DNA from: Bacteroidota bacterium
GTDB lineage: Bacteria > Bacteroidota > Bacteroidia > Bacteroidales > JAADJA01
DNA: 64,000 bases
Assembly: GCA_020444515.1 (NCBI GenBank)
Contig: JAHLKX010000014.1
Coordinates: forward strand, 1 to 64,000
Direction of reading: 5' to 3'
Shown here: one piece after another, positions 1-7,243 of the stretch
Layout: each line of letters begins with the position of its first letter
Numbering within the stretch: the stretch's first letter is position 1
The notes under the pieces: generated by a model
Database searches by the model: none
What the model was told of the DNA's origin: nothing
The model's input: the letters and a program-made list of their open reading frames with translations, nothing else
Translations under genes and position numbers: made by a program

Positions 1-117
1 ATTCCCGTCGGGATGCCTTTGCCGGATTTGCTGGTTTTGTCCAATTCACAGCTTCACTTCCCGCAGTTTGGGCAGGCCTACCCGCGGATGATCAATGATC
101 GTTTTAGTAAAAAATAA
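1..117 (+). CDS. 3' end of an unidentified protein gene
   Basis: An open frame enters from before base 1 and ends at TAA 115-117, giving the last 38 residues of a protein that finishes RMINDRFSKK. The stretch is too short to assign a family. It converges on the response regulator gene that ends at 347, so the two are separate transcription units. The lack of stop codons and the protein-like composition support real coding sequence, but 38 codons are weak evidence alone. Confidence 0.5.
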   Translation: MPVGMPLPDLLVLSNSQLHFPQFGQAYPRMINDRFSKK

Positions 118-266
118 ATTCTGATTCCGTCAATTGATTTCTGAATCCGACCTCAAATTCTTTTCGCTGCAAAACAAGGTGATGAACCGTGTGGGATGGA
201 ATGTGGAGCAATCCCGAAGTCAGGCAAAAGAAAAAACAAATAAAATATATCCGGATTTAATCATCT

Positions 267-323
267 GTGCTTTTGTTTCGGCAAAAGCACCAAAACCCTT
301 GGCCCCTGGTGAGTTTCACCAGG
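267..323. other. Two hairpins in the convergent intergenic gap
   Basis: The 229-base gap between the convergent genes holds two perfect inverted repeats: a 9-bp stem (GTGCTTTTG 267-275 with CAAAAGCAC 282-290) and an 8-bp stem (CCTGGTGA 305-312 with TCACCAGG 316-323). Neither is followed by a clear T-run on either strand. They may end transcription or stabilise 3' ends of the two converging messages. Confidence 0.4.
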
Positions 324-346
324 CATCATGGATTTTGATAAGAAAA

Positions 347-1714
347 TCAGGAAAGGTTGATATTGAGTTTTTTGATCTTCCGGTCGAGGGCCTGCCGCGA
401 AATGTTCAGCAAACGGGCTGCCTCCGATTTATTACAGGCCGCTTTTTCAAGTGCCCGCTCAATCGATTCTTTTTCAATGATATTGAGGTCGTATAGCTGA
501 TCCGATTGTCCGTTTCCATTCCTTTTGATCTTCCGTGCCCCATAAAGCAAAGGGAAGTCCTTCTCACGAAGAATGGAGCCATCACTGAGGATCACCGCCC
601 GCTCGATCATGTGTTTCAATTCACGCACATTTCCCGGAAAATCATATTCCATCAACTGAGGTAGGATGTTTTTCTCAATCCGTTTAAGGGTCCGGTTGAG
701 CTTTTTGGCAAAAAACCCGACAAAATAATCAAACAACAGCGGAATGTCGTCCTTGCGCTCACACAGGGTGGGGATATCAATCCAGAAAAGGTTGAGCCGG
801 TGAAACAGATCGGATCGAAATTGCTTTTCCTTCACCATCTTTTCGATGTCCTGGTTGGTAGCGGCAATTACGCGCACATCAATGGCACGATCATGATAGT
901 GGCCAATGCGGGATATCCGCTTCTCTTCGATCACCCGGAGCAATTTCGCCTGCATACTGAATTTCAGATCGCCGATCTCATCCAGGAAAAGGGTCCCTTT
1001 ATCAGCCACCTCGAACAATCCTTTCTGATCGTATTTGGCATCGGTATAAGAGCCTTTCACATGACCAAAAAATTCGTTTTCGAACAATTCTTCCGGTATG
1101 GAGGAACAGTTGACAGGAATAAACTTATGATCTTTGCGGTCGCTCAGAAAATGGATGGCACGGGCCACCAGTTCTTTGCCGGTACCACTGTCGCCTGTAA
1201 TGAGCACGGTGGTATCATCAACGGCGGCTACTTTCTGGATCAATCCTTTGATCCGCTGCATGGGTTCACTCTCTCCCACCAGCTTGATCTCATCCTCCAG
1301 CAGTTTATCAAACTGCGTTTGCTGACGGCGCATCTGATCGCGAAAAACCCGGTATTTGGTCAACCGATCAATGGTTTCTTTGACCTCATTCAATTTAAAG
1401 GGTTTATTCAGAAAATCGCTGGCGCCGAAGCGGAGGGCGGTGACTACGCTGTCCATATCCCCATAGCCGGTCATCATGATCACATCAATGTCTTCATGCT
1501 GGGCCTTGATCTTTTGCAAAAGTTGCAAACCGCTCATTTCGGGGAGGCGGATATCAAACAAGGCGATGTCAACCGGATTTTTTTCCACAAGCTCCAGTGC
1601 TGCTGACGGGCGTCCGGCGCCGTGCACCTTAAACCCTTCATTGCTAAGGTATTCGGTAATCTCTGTTCTGAATCCTTCTTCGTCGTCCAATACTAGAACG
1701 TGCTGCCTGTTCAT
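347..1714 (-). CDS. NtrC-type sigma54-dependent response regulator with variant GAFTGA loop
   Basis: A 455-residue, full-length three-domain activator. Residues 1-120 are a receiver with the acidic pair D10-D11, phospho-acceptor D54 (ALFDIRLPEMSG) and the conserved lysine in NKPF. A central AAA+ domain has Walker A GDSGTGKE and Walker B TLFLDEIGD. The C-terminus is a FIS-type helix-turn-helix (NKSEAARLLNISRQALDRKI). The loop that normally reads GAFTGA and contacts sigma54 reads GSYTDA at residues 221-226, an unusual change at an important site. The gene lies 39 bases after the histidine kinase on the same strand, so the pair is very likely a two-component system in one operon. The stimulus and target genes cannot be read from sequence. 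Confidence 0.93.
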   Translation of the reverse strand: MNRQHVLVLDDEEGFRTEITEYLSNEGFKVHGAGRPSAALELVEKNPVDIALFDIRLPEMSGLQLLQKIKAQHEDIDVIMMTGYGDMDSVVTALRFGASDFLNKPFKLNEVKETIDRLTKYRVFRDQMRRQQTQFDKLLEDEIKLVGESEPMQRIKGLIQKVAAVDDTTVLITGDSGTGKELVARAIHFLSDRKDHKFIPVNCSSIPEELFENEFFGHVKGSYTDAKYDQKGLFEVADKGTLFLDEIGDLKFSMQAKLLRVIEEKRISRIGHYHDRAIDVRVIAATNQDIEKMVKEKQFRSDLFHRLNLFWIDIPTLCERKDDIPLLFDYFVGFFAKKLNRTLKRIEKNILPQLMEYDFPGNVRELKHMIERAVILSDGSILREKDFPLLYGARKIKRNGNGQSDQLYDLNIIEKESIERALEKAACNKSEAARLLNISRQALDRKIKKLNINLS

Positions 1715-1753
1715 ATGATCTATTCCGTTAATTTTGGTAAAGGATGTGCGAAT

Positions 1754-4378
1754 CTATGTATTTTCAGGGAATCGTGCAAATTTTATTTGCATTTCTGTAA
1801 ATTGATCCACTTCACTTTCTACCGATATCTCCCCATGCATCTCTTTGATGATCCCGTAAACGATCGAAAGTCCAAGCCCGGTTCCATAACCTTCAGGTTT
1901 GGTGGTAAAAAACGGATCAAAAATACGCGACCGGTTGGCAGGCGAAATACCCACCCCATTGTCCCTGATAATAAAGCAAACAGATTCATTCTGTCTATAT
2001 GTTTTTAATTCAATTATACGTTGGTAATTTGAATCGTCCGTCAGTGCAGCTTTTTCCTCCACAGCATACTTCGCATTGGAAAGGAGGTTGAGAATGGCTT
2101 GTTCAAGCTTGATATTGCTTCCCACGGTAAATCCAATATCTTCCTTCAGGTCGAGACGGATCTCAATGAAATGATTGCGATACTGGGTTTCGATAAACGA
2201 CAATGCCTTTCGAATCACCTTATTGATATTGACTTTATCAAGGGTGGGCATTTCCTGGTCACGGGAAAAGATCCGGATATGATCAATGATCTGACGGATC
2301 CGATCAATGTTCTTTTCGAGGGAAGCAAATTTTTGCTGCAGGTATTCACCGCTGGATTTGCCCGACATCATCTTCATCTGAAGATTTTCCAGTGAGAGTG
2401 ACATGATGCCCAGGGGTTGATTGATCTCATGGGCAATTCCGGCTGCCAGTTCTCCCAGTGATTCGAGTTTTGATTTCTGGATCAACTTATGTTGCTGCTC
2501 ATCATGTTTACGAAGTGCCTTTTCAATCTCTTTTTCCAGGTTTTCATTGATGGACTGGATCTTTTTATTGGCTTTCTCCAGTTCATGTTCCGAGCGTTTT
2601 CGGCTGCTAATGTCCTCCAGGACACCATCAAATTGGAGTGGATTATGATCCTGGTCAAAAACAGGTTGGATACTGATCTTTGCCCAGAATGGCTCCCCAC
2701 CCCTTCTGAGAACTTGATGTTCAAAGCCATCAATCATACCATCTCTCGCCAGTATTTGGAGTAATTTATCCCGCATTGAGGGATCAGCATAAAAATCACG
2801 GGCATTCATGGATATTAATTCATTTGCATCCTCAAATCCCAGTAGCTGAGCAATGGTTTTATTGGCATATAAAATTTCTCCGGTAGGCTTCGATGTAAAA
2901 ATGCCAATGGGCAAATTATTCTGAAGCTCTTTCATTTTTTTCTCTGTCCGGCTCAACTCCTGGGTTGCTACTTCCAGTTCCGTCTTATCATGAAAAATGA
3001 TCAGCAGGTAATCGGTTTCATTGATCCGGGTAGTTGATGCATTCATCAGGCTGTATTTGATCTGGCCCGTTTTGGTCCTGACCTGCATATTGCGGATCAC
3101 CTGCCTTTTTTGAATAACCTGTTTATAAATGCGCTCATACGCACCAGGTGATCGGAAGATCATGAAATCATCGGGATTCAGTTTCAAAAATTCTTTTCTG
3201 GTATAACCCAGACTTTCGTGTATCTTCTTGTTCAGATCGATCAGCTTACGGTCATGGACCCGGTATAACAGGATACCATCCTGGGCATTGTTGAAGATGC
3301 TGCGATAAAGATTTTCAGAAAGGTTCAGGGCTTCCCGGGTTTTCTGATGCACCTCTATCTCACGGGTCAACTCCTGATTTGTCTGTTCAAGAGATTGGGT
3401 CCGCTCCCGTACCTTTACTTCCAGTAACTTTTTGCTTTCCTCCAGCTCTTCGCGGGATTGGATATAGGCAATCACCGAACCCAATTTAGCCGCGATGGAT
3501 TCAATGGCGGTTTGGTCGATGGCAGAAATGGTTATAACAGAAAAGGAAACAATATTTAATGAGCCGATAACCTGTTTTTCGTGGACCAGCGGCAATACGG
3601 CAGTCAATTTAAAATTTTCGTTACCCGTCGGGCTTAACAGTGATTGCTTAAGCTCAGAATACAGGGTATAATGGGGTTTCTCTTTCAAAACAAGTTGGAA
3701 CTGTTTCGACCTGCGATCATACACCTTTACCTTTTTGATAAAGCCTGCAGGCAATCCCACATGATGCATCAACTCCAACTGATTTCCGGTATGATTCAAA
3801 AGGTAAATACCACCTCCATCTATCCAGTCAATACCCATGATCTTGTTCATGATAAAAGCCAGTGATTTCACTAACCCTCCCTGGAACCATGCAGTGTATT
3901 CCAGGTCATGTTGGATCCTGAGGTATTGCTCAGTTTTTTTTACTTCGGATGTTTGAGGTTCTTTATTTGGAGAAACCGCCTCATTTCTGGCAGCAGCTCT
4001 GGCCATCATTTGTTCCGCTTTAAATAACAGATGATCCCGGTTTATGGGTGTGGACAGGAAGTCGATCAGGGCCTTCTGTTCATGTGGTATGTGGTGAATA
4101 TCGGATGGAAAAGCATTGCCCAAGAACAATACCGGAATGGATTGACCCTGAATTTTTTCAGGTAAAGTTGACAGGATATCCGGCACACTCTCAGCATTTT
4201 CAGGGAGTTCATAGATAAGAAGTCCAATGGATCCATTCAACCCATGATCATCCGGTTGACGGACATCATCCATCCATACGAGCTCCTCCGATCTCCTATC
4301 TGAAAAGGCCCCTGCTATTTCATTTCTTAAATGAGCCTTGCTGGTCTGTATAAAAATGCAATTCCCCCTTTGAATCAT
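1754..4378 (-). CDS. Multi-domain cytoplasmic sensor histidine kinase (pseudo-receiver, GAF, PAS, PAS)
   Basis: An 874-residue kinase with no evident membrane helix. Residues 1-125 look like a degenerate receiver: the usual phospho-Asp segment reads GLLIYELP and the lysine segment reads LSTPI, so neither catalytic residue is present. A GAF-like domain follows (about 160-310), then a coiled coil, two PAS domains (about 355-470 and 480-600) and a second coiled coil. HisKA carries the phospho-histidine H650 in AHEINQPLG. The HATPase domain has an N box (LLNLLSNAKYAV), DNGVGI and TGLGLSIVYG. It precedes the sigma54 regulator at 347-1714 by 39 bases and presumably phosphorylates it. The signal is probably intracellular (ligand or redox through PAS/GAF). 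Confidence 0.92.
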   Translation of the reverse strand: MIQRGNCIFIQTSKAHLRNEIAGAFSDRRSEELVWMDDVRQPDDHGLNGSIGLLIYELPENAESVPDILSTLPEKIQGQSIPVLFLGNAFPSDIHHIPHEQKALIDFLSTPINRDHLLFKAEQMMARAAARNEAVSPNKEPQTSEVKKTEQYLRIQHDLEYTAWFQGGLVKSLAFIMNKIMGIDWIDGGGIYLLNHTGNQLELMHHVGLPAGFIKKVKVYDRRSKQFQLVLKEKPHYTLYSELKQSLLSPTGNENFKLTAVLPLVHEKQVIGSLNIVSFSVITISAIDQTAIESIAAKLGSVIAYIQSREELEESKKLLEVKVRERTQSLEQTNQELTREIEVHQKTREALNLSENLYRSIFNNAQDGILLYRVHDRKLIDLNKKIHESLGYTRKEFLKLNPDDFMIFRSPGAYERIYKQVIQKRQVIRNMQVRTKTGQIKYSLMNASTTRINETDYLLIIFHDKTELEVATQELSRTEKKMKELQNNLPIGIFTSKPTGEILYANKTIAQLLGFEDANELISMNARDFYADPSMRDKLLQILARDGMIDGFEHQVLRRGGEPFWAKISIQPVFDQDHNPLQFDGVLEDISSRKRSEHELEKANKKIQSINENLEKEIEKALRKHDEQQHKLIQKSKLESLGELAAGIAHEINQPLGIMSLSLENLQMKMMSGKSSGEYLQQKFASLEKNIDRIRQIIDHIRIFSRDQEMPTLDKVNINKVIRKALSFIETQYRNHFIEIRLDLKEDIGFTVGSNIKLEQAILNLLSNAKYAVEEKAALTDDSNYQRIIELKTYRQNESVCFIIRDNGVGISPANRSRIFDPFFTTKPEGYGTGLGLSIVYGIIKEMHGEISVESEVDQFTEMQIKFARFPENT

Positions 4379-4826
4379 TTTTTGCTTTGGTTAAGCGCAG
4401 TTGCGAAAGTACGAATAAAAGTTATTATTTCCATACCATCTATCCCGCATTGAACCTTTTGCTTTTGAAGCATTAAATATCGATATTATTATTGGAAACA
4501 GGGCCATTTTGATGAATTATTGTAGGAAAGGGGCTTTTTATTGCATGAAGGTATGAATTGGCTGTATGAACTGAACCGGTGATCTTCATTGGTATCGCTC
4601 CTGGGATCAGGTTATGCAGCCATTCTAGGACAGGGCTTTTTCAAAATATCTCTTAAGAAATTGAGTCAGTGCAAGAAATGACCGGTTCTCAAACATGGTA
4701 TCATAAAGTCCACCTGATGATGGACCCTTACAAGTGAGATTTCGGGCTGTCTTCCTTTAGATTAGAAAGCTGCATTGTGATGCGATCCTAGCCTGCCGGC
4801 TGGAACTTCTCCTCCTCTTTAATCGC
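4379..4826. other. Intergenic stretch without a recognisable gene
   Basis: About 450 bases between the kinase start and the tRNA terminator hold no convincing open frame or RNA gene. On the minus strand a box reading TACTTTCG (4404-4411), one base off the TAnnTTTG consensus, sits 26 bases before the kinase start and may be its promoter. GCCTGCCGGC at 4791-4800 resembles the centre of the 20-bp palindrome found in the neighbouring repeat units. Confidence 0.4.
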
Positions 4827-4850
4827 AAAAAGCCGCTGATGCGGCTTTTA
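4827..4850 (-). terminator. Rho-independent terminator after tRNA-Arg
   Basis: On the minus strand AGCCGC and GCGGCT pair around a 4-base loop (the A/T flanks extend the stem) and are followed by a T-run, starting 2 bases after the 3' end of the tRNA gene. The A/T flanks are symmetric, so it could also work on the plus strand. Confidence 0.8.
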
Positions 4851-4852
4851 TG

Positions 4853-4926
<74 letters not shown>

Positions 4927-4979
4927 TAGTTTTTAAACGATATTAGATCAATAACTTTGCGAAATTATACAAAACTTTT

Positions 4980-5222
4980 TTATAACTCCAATTTCCTTTT
5001 TAAAAATTCTCTTCCTAAACCAGATTTTAAGTAAACTTCACGTTTTCTTGCTTTCTCACGACCTTCTGCTATCTCATTGTAAACTAATATCCAGGGCTTA
5101 AAAGCTTTTGTGGATTTATGTTTACCACTATTATGCTCCTTTATCCTTCTCTCCAGATTATTTGTAAAACCCTTATATAACCTTCCATCAACCTGACTCT
5201 TAAGAACATAAACATAATACAT
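4980..5222 (-). CDS. Small GIY-YIG endonuclease, copy 1
   Basis: An 80-residue protein consisting of a single GIY-YIG nuclease domain of the UPF0213 type. The GIY-equivalent is YVYVLKS, the YIG-equivalent is LYKGFT, followed by the conserved arginine in LERRIKEH and a glutamate region EGREKARKRE. No DNA-binding domain is attached. The family is usually called UvrC-like or endonuclease in annotations, but its biological role is poorly defined. Its location inside a tandem unit built on tRNA-Arg suggests a homing-like or mobility role, which is inference. The two copies encode the same protein. Confidence 0.9.
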   Translation of the reverse strand: MYYVYVLKSQVDGRLYKGFTNNLERRIKEHNSGKHKSTKAFKPWILVYNEIAEGREKARKREVYLKSGLGREFLKRKLEL

Positions 5223-5242
5223 TTCAAATTTAATTTACGCTC

Positions 5243-5262
5243 CCTGCCTGCCGGCAGGCAGG
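5243..5262. repeat. 20-bp perfect palindrome, copy 1
   Basis: CCTGCCTGCCGGCAGGCAGG is a perfect palindrome placed between the tRNA-head fragment and GAGCGT. It could form a cruciform or a 10-bp RNA hairpin, or be a recognition site. An identical copy lies at 5601-5620, and the exact left half occurs at 6763-6772 inside the candidate ncRNA. Confidence 0.9.
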
Positions 5263-5337
5263 TATCCAATTGAGCTACAGGACCTAGTTTTTAAACGATA
5301 TTAGATCAATAACTTTGCGAAATTATACAAAACTTTT

Positions 5338-5580
5338 TTATAACTCCAATTTCCTTTTTAAAAATTCTCTTCCTAAACCAGATTTTAAGTAAACTTCACG
5401 TTTTCTTGCTTTCTCACGACCTTCTGCTATCTCATTGTAAACTAATATCCAGGGCTTAAAAGCTTTTGTGGATTTATGTTTACCACTATTATGCTCCTTT
5501 ATCCTTCTCTCCAGATTATTTGTAAAACCCTTATATAACCTTCCATCAACCTGACTCTTAAGAACATAAACATAATACAT
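5338..5580 (-). CDS. Small GIY-YIG endonuclease, copy 2
   Basis: The protein is identical to that encoded at 4980-5222: 80 residues, one GIY-YIG domain, no extra domains. Its ATG lies 40 bases inside the tRNA-head fragment boundary, after the palindrome and an AT-rich leader, so any transcription starting at the tRNA promoter upstream of 5642 could run through both nuclease genes into the intact tRNA. Confidence 0.9.
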   Translation of the reverse strand: MYYVYVLKSQVDGRLYKGFTNNLERRIKEHNSGKHKSTKAFKPWILVYNEIAEGREKARKREVYLKSGLGREFLKRKLEL

Positions 5581-5600
5581 TTCAAATTTAATTTACGCTC

Positions 5601-5620
5601 CCTGCCTGCCGGCAGGCAGG
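5601..5620. repeat. 20-bp perfect palindrome, copy 2
   Basis: The same 20-bp palindrome as at 5243-5262, in the same position relative to the second tRNA fragment. Removing it would join GGATA to GAGCGT exactly as in the intact tRNA-Arg gene. Confidence 0.9.
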
Positions 5621-5642
5621 TATCCAATTGAGCTACAGGACC
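5621..5642 (-). pseudogene. Outer tRNA-Arg 5' fragment (22 bases)
   Basis: The first 22 bases of tRNA-Arg (GGTCCTG...GGATA) occur here as the outermost boundary of the tandem array. The sequence diverges at once beyond 5642. On the inner side the 20-bp palindrome follows and then GAGCGT, which are the next six bases of the intact tRNA. This suggests the original fragment was 28 bases long and was later split by the palindrome. Confidence 0.8.
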
Positions 5643-5797
5643 GGGTGATGTTTGATTTGAGATTAGTGACTGATGATTTGAGATTTATGAAGTCGCATCA
5701 CTAAAAACAAAGCGGGTGCAAATTTATGAAAAAAACTTCCGTTTCTGCAAAGGTTTTTATGAATTATTGTAAATATGTGGCAGGATATAATTTTACG

Positions 5798-5830
5798 TTT
5801 GCCCTGTTTGAATCTTTTTTCTTTACTTTG
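5798..5830 (+). promoter_or_regulatory. Candidate Bacteroidota promoter for the HD-domain gene
   Basis: TTTG at 5798-5801 is followed after 21 bases by TTACTTTG (5823-5830), one base off TAnnTTTG. The expected start point falls at about 5836, at the ATG at 5835, so the message may be leaderless. Confidence 0.4.
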
Positions 5831-5834
5831 GAAA

Positions 5835-6419
5835 ATGAATAGGTCCGACAATTCAATCAATGCGCTTGATATACCTGTATGGATCGAGAACCTGATCCGT
5901 AAATATTATCCTCCGGATTCGCTCGCGTATACCTATTATTATACCCATTGTTTGAAAGTAACGGAACTGGCCGTGGAGATCCTCAACCGGAAATCCGGTT
6001 TACACATCGATCGCGAAATGGTCATAGCCGGAGGCATGCTGCATGATATAGGCATAGTGATGACCCGTGCACCGGAGATTGGATGTTTTGGAGATTATCC
6101 TTACATCGCCCACACCTATTTGGGTCGCGAACTTCTTGAAAAAGAAGGTTATCCTGATATTGCACCCGTTTGTGAGCGACATGTCGGAACGGGCCTTTCA
6201 AGAGAGGACATCATCAAAAGCAATTTCCCCCTGCCCCATCGGGATATGCTGCCGCTCACCCTGGAAGAAAAGCTGATCTGTTATGCGGATAAATTTTATT
6301 CCAAATCGGAAAAACATTTGACCCAGAAGCGATCAATCGAAGACATTCGGAAGAAGGTGATCAAATATGGAGCGGATAAACTGGGACAATTTGAAGCGCT
6401 GCATCAGCTTTTCGGATAA
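5835..6419 (+). CDS. HDIG-type HD-domain phosphohydrolase-like protein
   Basis: A 194-residue soluble protein with the ordered metal-binding residues of the HD superfamily: the first His in YTHCLKVTE, the pair in GGMLHDIGIV, a later His in CERHVGTG and an Asp in ICYADKFYS. The length matches the small archaeal/bacterial HDIG proteins, which hydrolyse phosphate esters or nucleotides; the substrate here is unknown. The frame can be extended to 5775, but those 20 residues overlap the promoter-like sequence and are not family-like, so ATG 5835 is preferred. The next feature on the plus strand is far away, so the gene appears monocistronic. Confidence 0.85.
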   Translation: MNRSDNSINALDIPVWIENLIRKYYPPDSLAYTYYYTHCLKVTELAVEILNRKSGLHIDREMVIAGGMLHDIGIVMTRAPEIGCFGDYPYIAHTYLGRELLEKEGYPDIAPVCERHVGTGLSREDIIKSNFPLPHRDMLPLTLEEKLICYADKFYSKSEKHLTQKRSIEDIRKKVIKYGADKLGQFEALHQLFG

Positions 6420-6432
6420 ATCATGAAGTTGT

Positions 6433-6475
6433 TAAAAACCAAGCGGGAGTCGAATCTGGCCGATTTGACTCCCGC
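6433..6475 (-). terminator. Terminator of the candidate ncRNA
   Basis: GCGGGAGTC (6443-6451) pairs with GACTCCCGC (6467-6475), and AAT/ATT extends the stem. On the minus strand it is followed by TTGGTTTTTAAC. On the plus strand no T-run follows, so it serves the minus strand. Confidence 0.8.
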
Positions 6476-6963
6476 TCACTCTTCAATCACCGTAGTGGTT
6501 GGTGAGTGCCAGGTTACGGTTATTGTGATTTGCTCTTTCTGTGAATCGACTTGCGTTGATTCCTTTCCGGAGCCTGGATTCAGTTCCGTGTCACCGTTGC
6601 CGGTTTTACTTCTCTGATCCGCAGCCTGGATATTCCCTTTTACTGGTTTCCGTGCGGATTCCAGTTCAAGTTCAGAATCGGATTAATCCGTTGCCGGTTA
6701 AGGACCGATTCTCTGACCTTTTCAAGCTGACTTGCAAGGGTTCTGTTCCGAAGAACTTCACACCTGCCTGCCTGAATCGTCTCCACATGATCCTTGCGAA
6801 ACATGCTTTACGAACCACTCGATTTCAAGGTGGGTTTTCCAAAGATTGGCAATCTAATGCCTGCTCTTTCGAATTCCCGGACCAAATAATTGGTTCACCG
6901 TTGCCGGTTTTCCTTTCTTTCGTCCCTGACGTTCCAGACTCAATCTTTTATCCCTCGCCTGGT
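6433..6963 (-). ncRNA. Candidate ~530-nt structured non-coding RNA
   Basis: A good promoter (6969-7000) and a strong terminator hairpin (6443-6475) bracket this stretch on the minus strand. No minus-strand frame of 60 codons or more lies between them. The transcript would be purine-rich and contain many local hairpins: CGTC/GACG, ACCAA/TTGGT, AGATT/AATCT, GTTC-TTCG-GAAC (a cUUCGg tetraloop), the palindrome CGGATTAATCCG, a 7-bp ATCCGCA/TGCGGAT stem and TCACC/GGTGA. The motif ACCGGCAACGG occurs three times. It lacks tmRNA hallmarks (no tRNA-like ends, no tag frame), and RNase P RNA is elsewhere (8934-9325). No known RNA family was recognised. A decayed gene is the alternative. Confidence 0.55.
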
Positions 6964-6968
6964 GAAAA

Positions 6969-7000
6969 CAAAAGTAGTCTATTTTGAGTTCATGAGTCAA
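6969..7000 (-). promoter_or_regulatory. Promoter driving the candidate ncRNA
   Basis: On the minus strand TTG (complement of 6998-7000) is followed by 21 bases and TACTTTTG (complement of 6969-6976), a perfect match to TAnnTTTG. The predicted start is about 6963. Confidence 0.65.
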
Positions 7001-7085
7001 GTTTTCAGGCCCTAAGATTTGAACACAATGTTAACAGGTTTTATTAACATTTGTTAATTTCTTCCCGAAGCCCTTTGCCTGCTGA

Positions 7086-7151
7086 GAATTTCTATTTCTT
7101 TTTCCAACGTTTTATCATCATCCTGTTTCAAAACCTAAAAAATAGAAATTC
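7086..7151. repeat. 12-bp inverted repeat in AT-rich gap
   Basis: GAATTTCTATTT (7086-7097) and AAATAGAAATTC (7140-7151) are perfectly complementary across a 42-base spacer in the gap downstream of the amidohydrolase gene. It may form a long stem in either transcript; no function is evident. Confidence 0.5.
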
Positions 7152-7243
7152 CAGAGCATAGAAAAATGGTAAAAATTCCACATGGAAAGAAGAAGGTTCT
7201 TTTATGAATTTTGAGATGACTTAATCCCCACCTGTGGCATCTT

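Larger units (their letters stand above)
5263..5620 (-). mobile_element. GIY-YIG/tRNA-associated repeat unit, copy 2
   Basis: A second 358-bp copy, abutting copy 1 directly. Its tRNA-head segment (5263-5284) is followed on the minus strand by the palindrome of copy 1 instead of the rest of a tRNA, so this tRNA copy is only a fragment. Near-perfect identity implies recent duplication, ongoing homogenisation, or an assembly repeat that should be confirmed with long reads. Confidence 0.75.

Noticed and set aside
800..1606. 268-codon plus-strand open frame
   Set aside because: Lies wholly antisense within the sigma54 regulator gene, whose domains are unambiguous.
6433..6963. tmRNA (ssrA) as identity of the candidate ncRNA
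   Set aside because: No tRNA-like acceptor ends, no CCA, no resume/tag frame; the 3' hairpin is longer than a T arm and is followed by a T-run.
6541..6987. 148-codon plus-strand open frame
   Set aside because: Composition is not protein-like, no family features, and it runs antisense through the hairpins of the candidate ncRNA.
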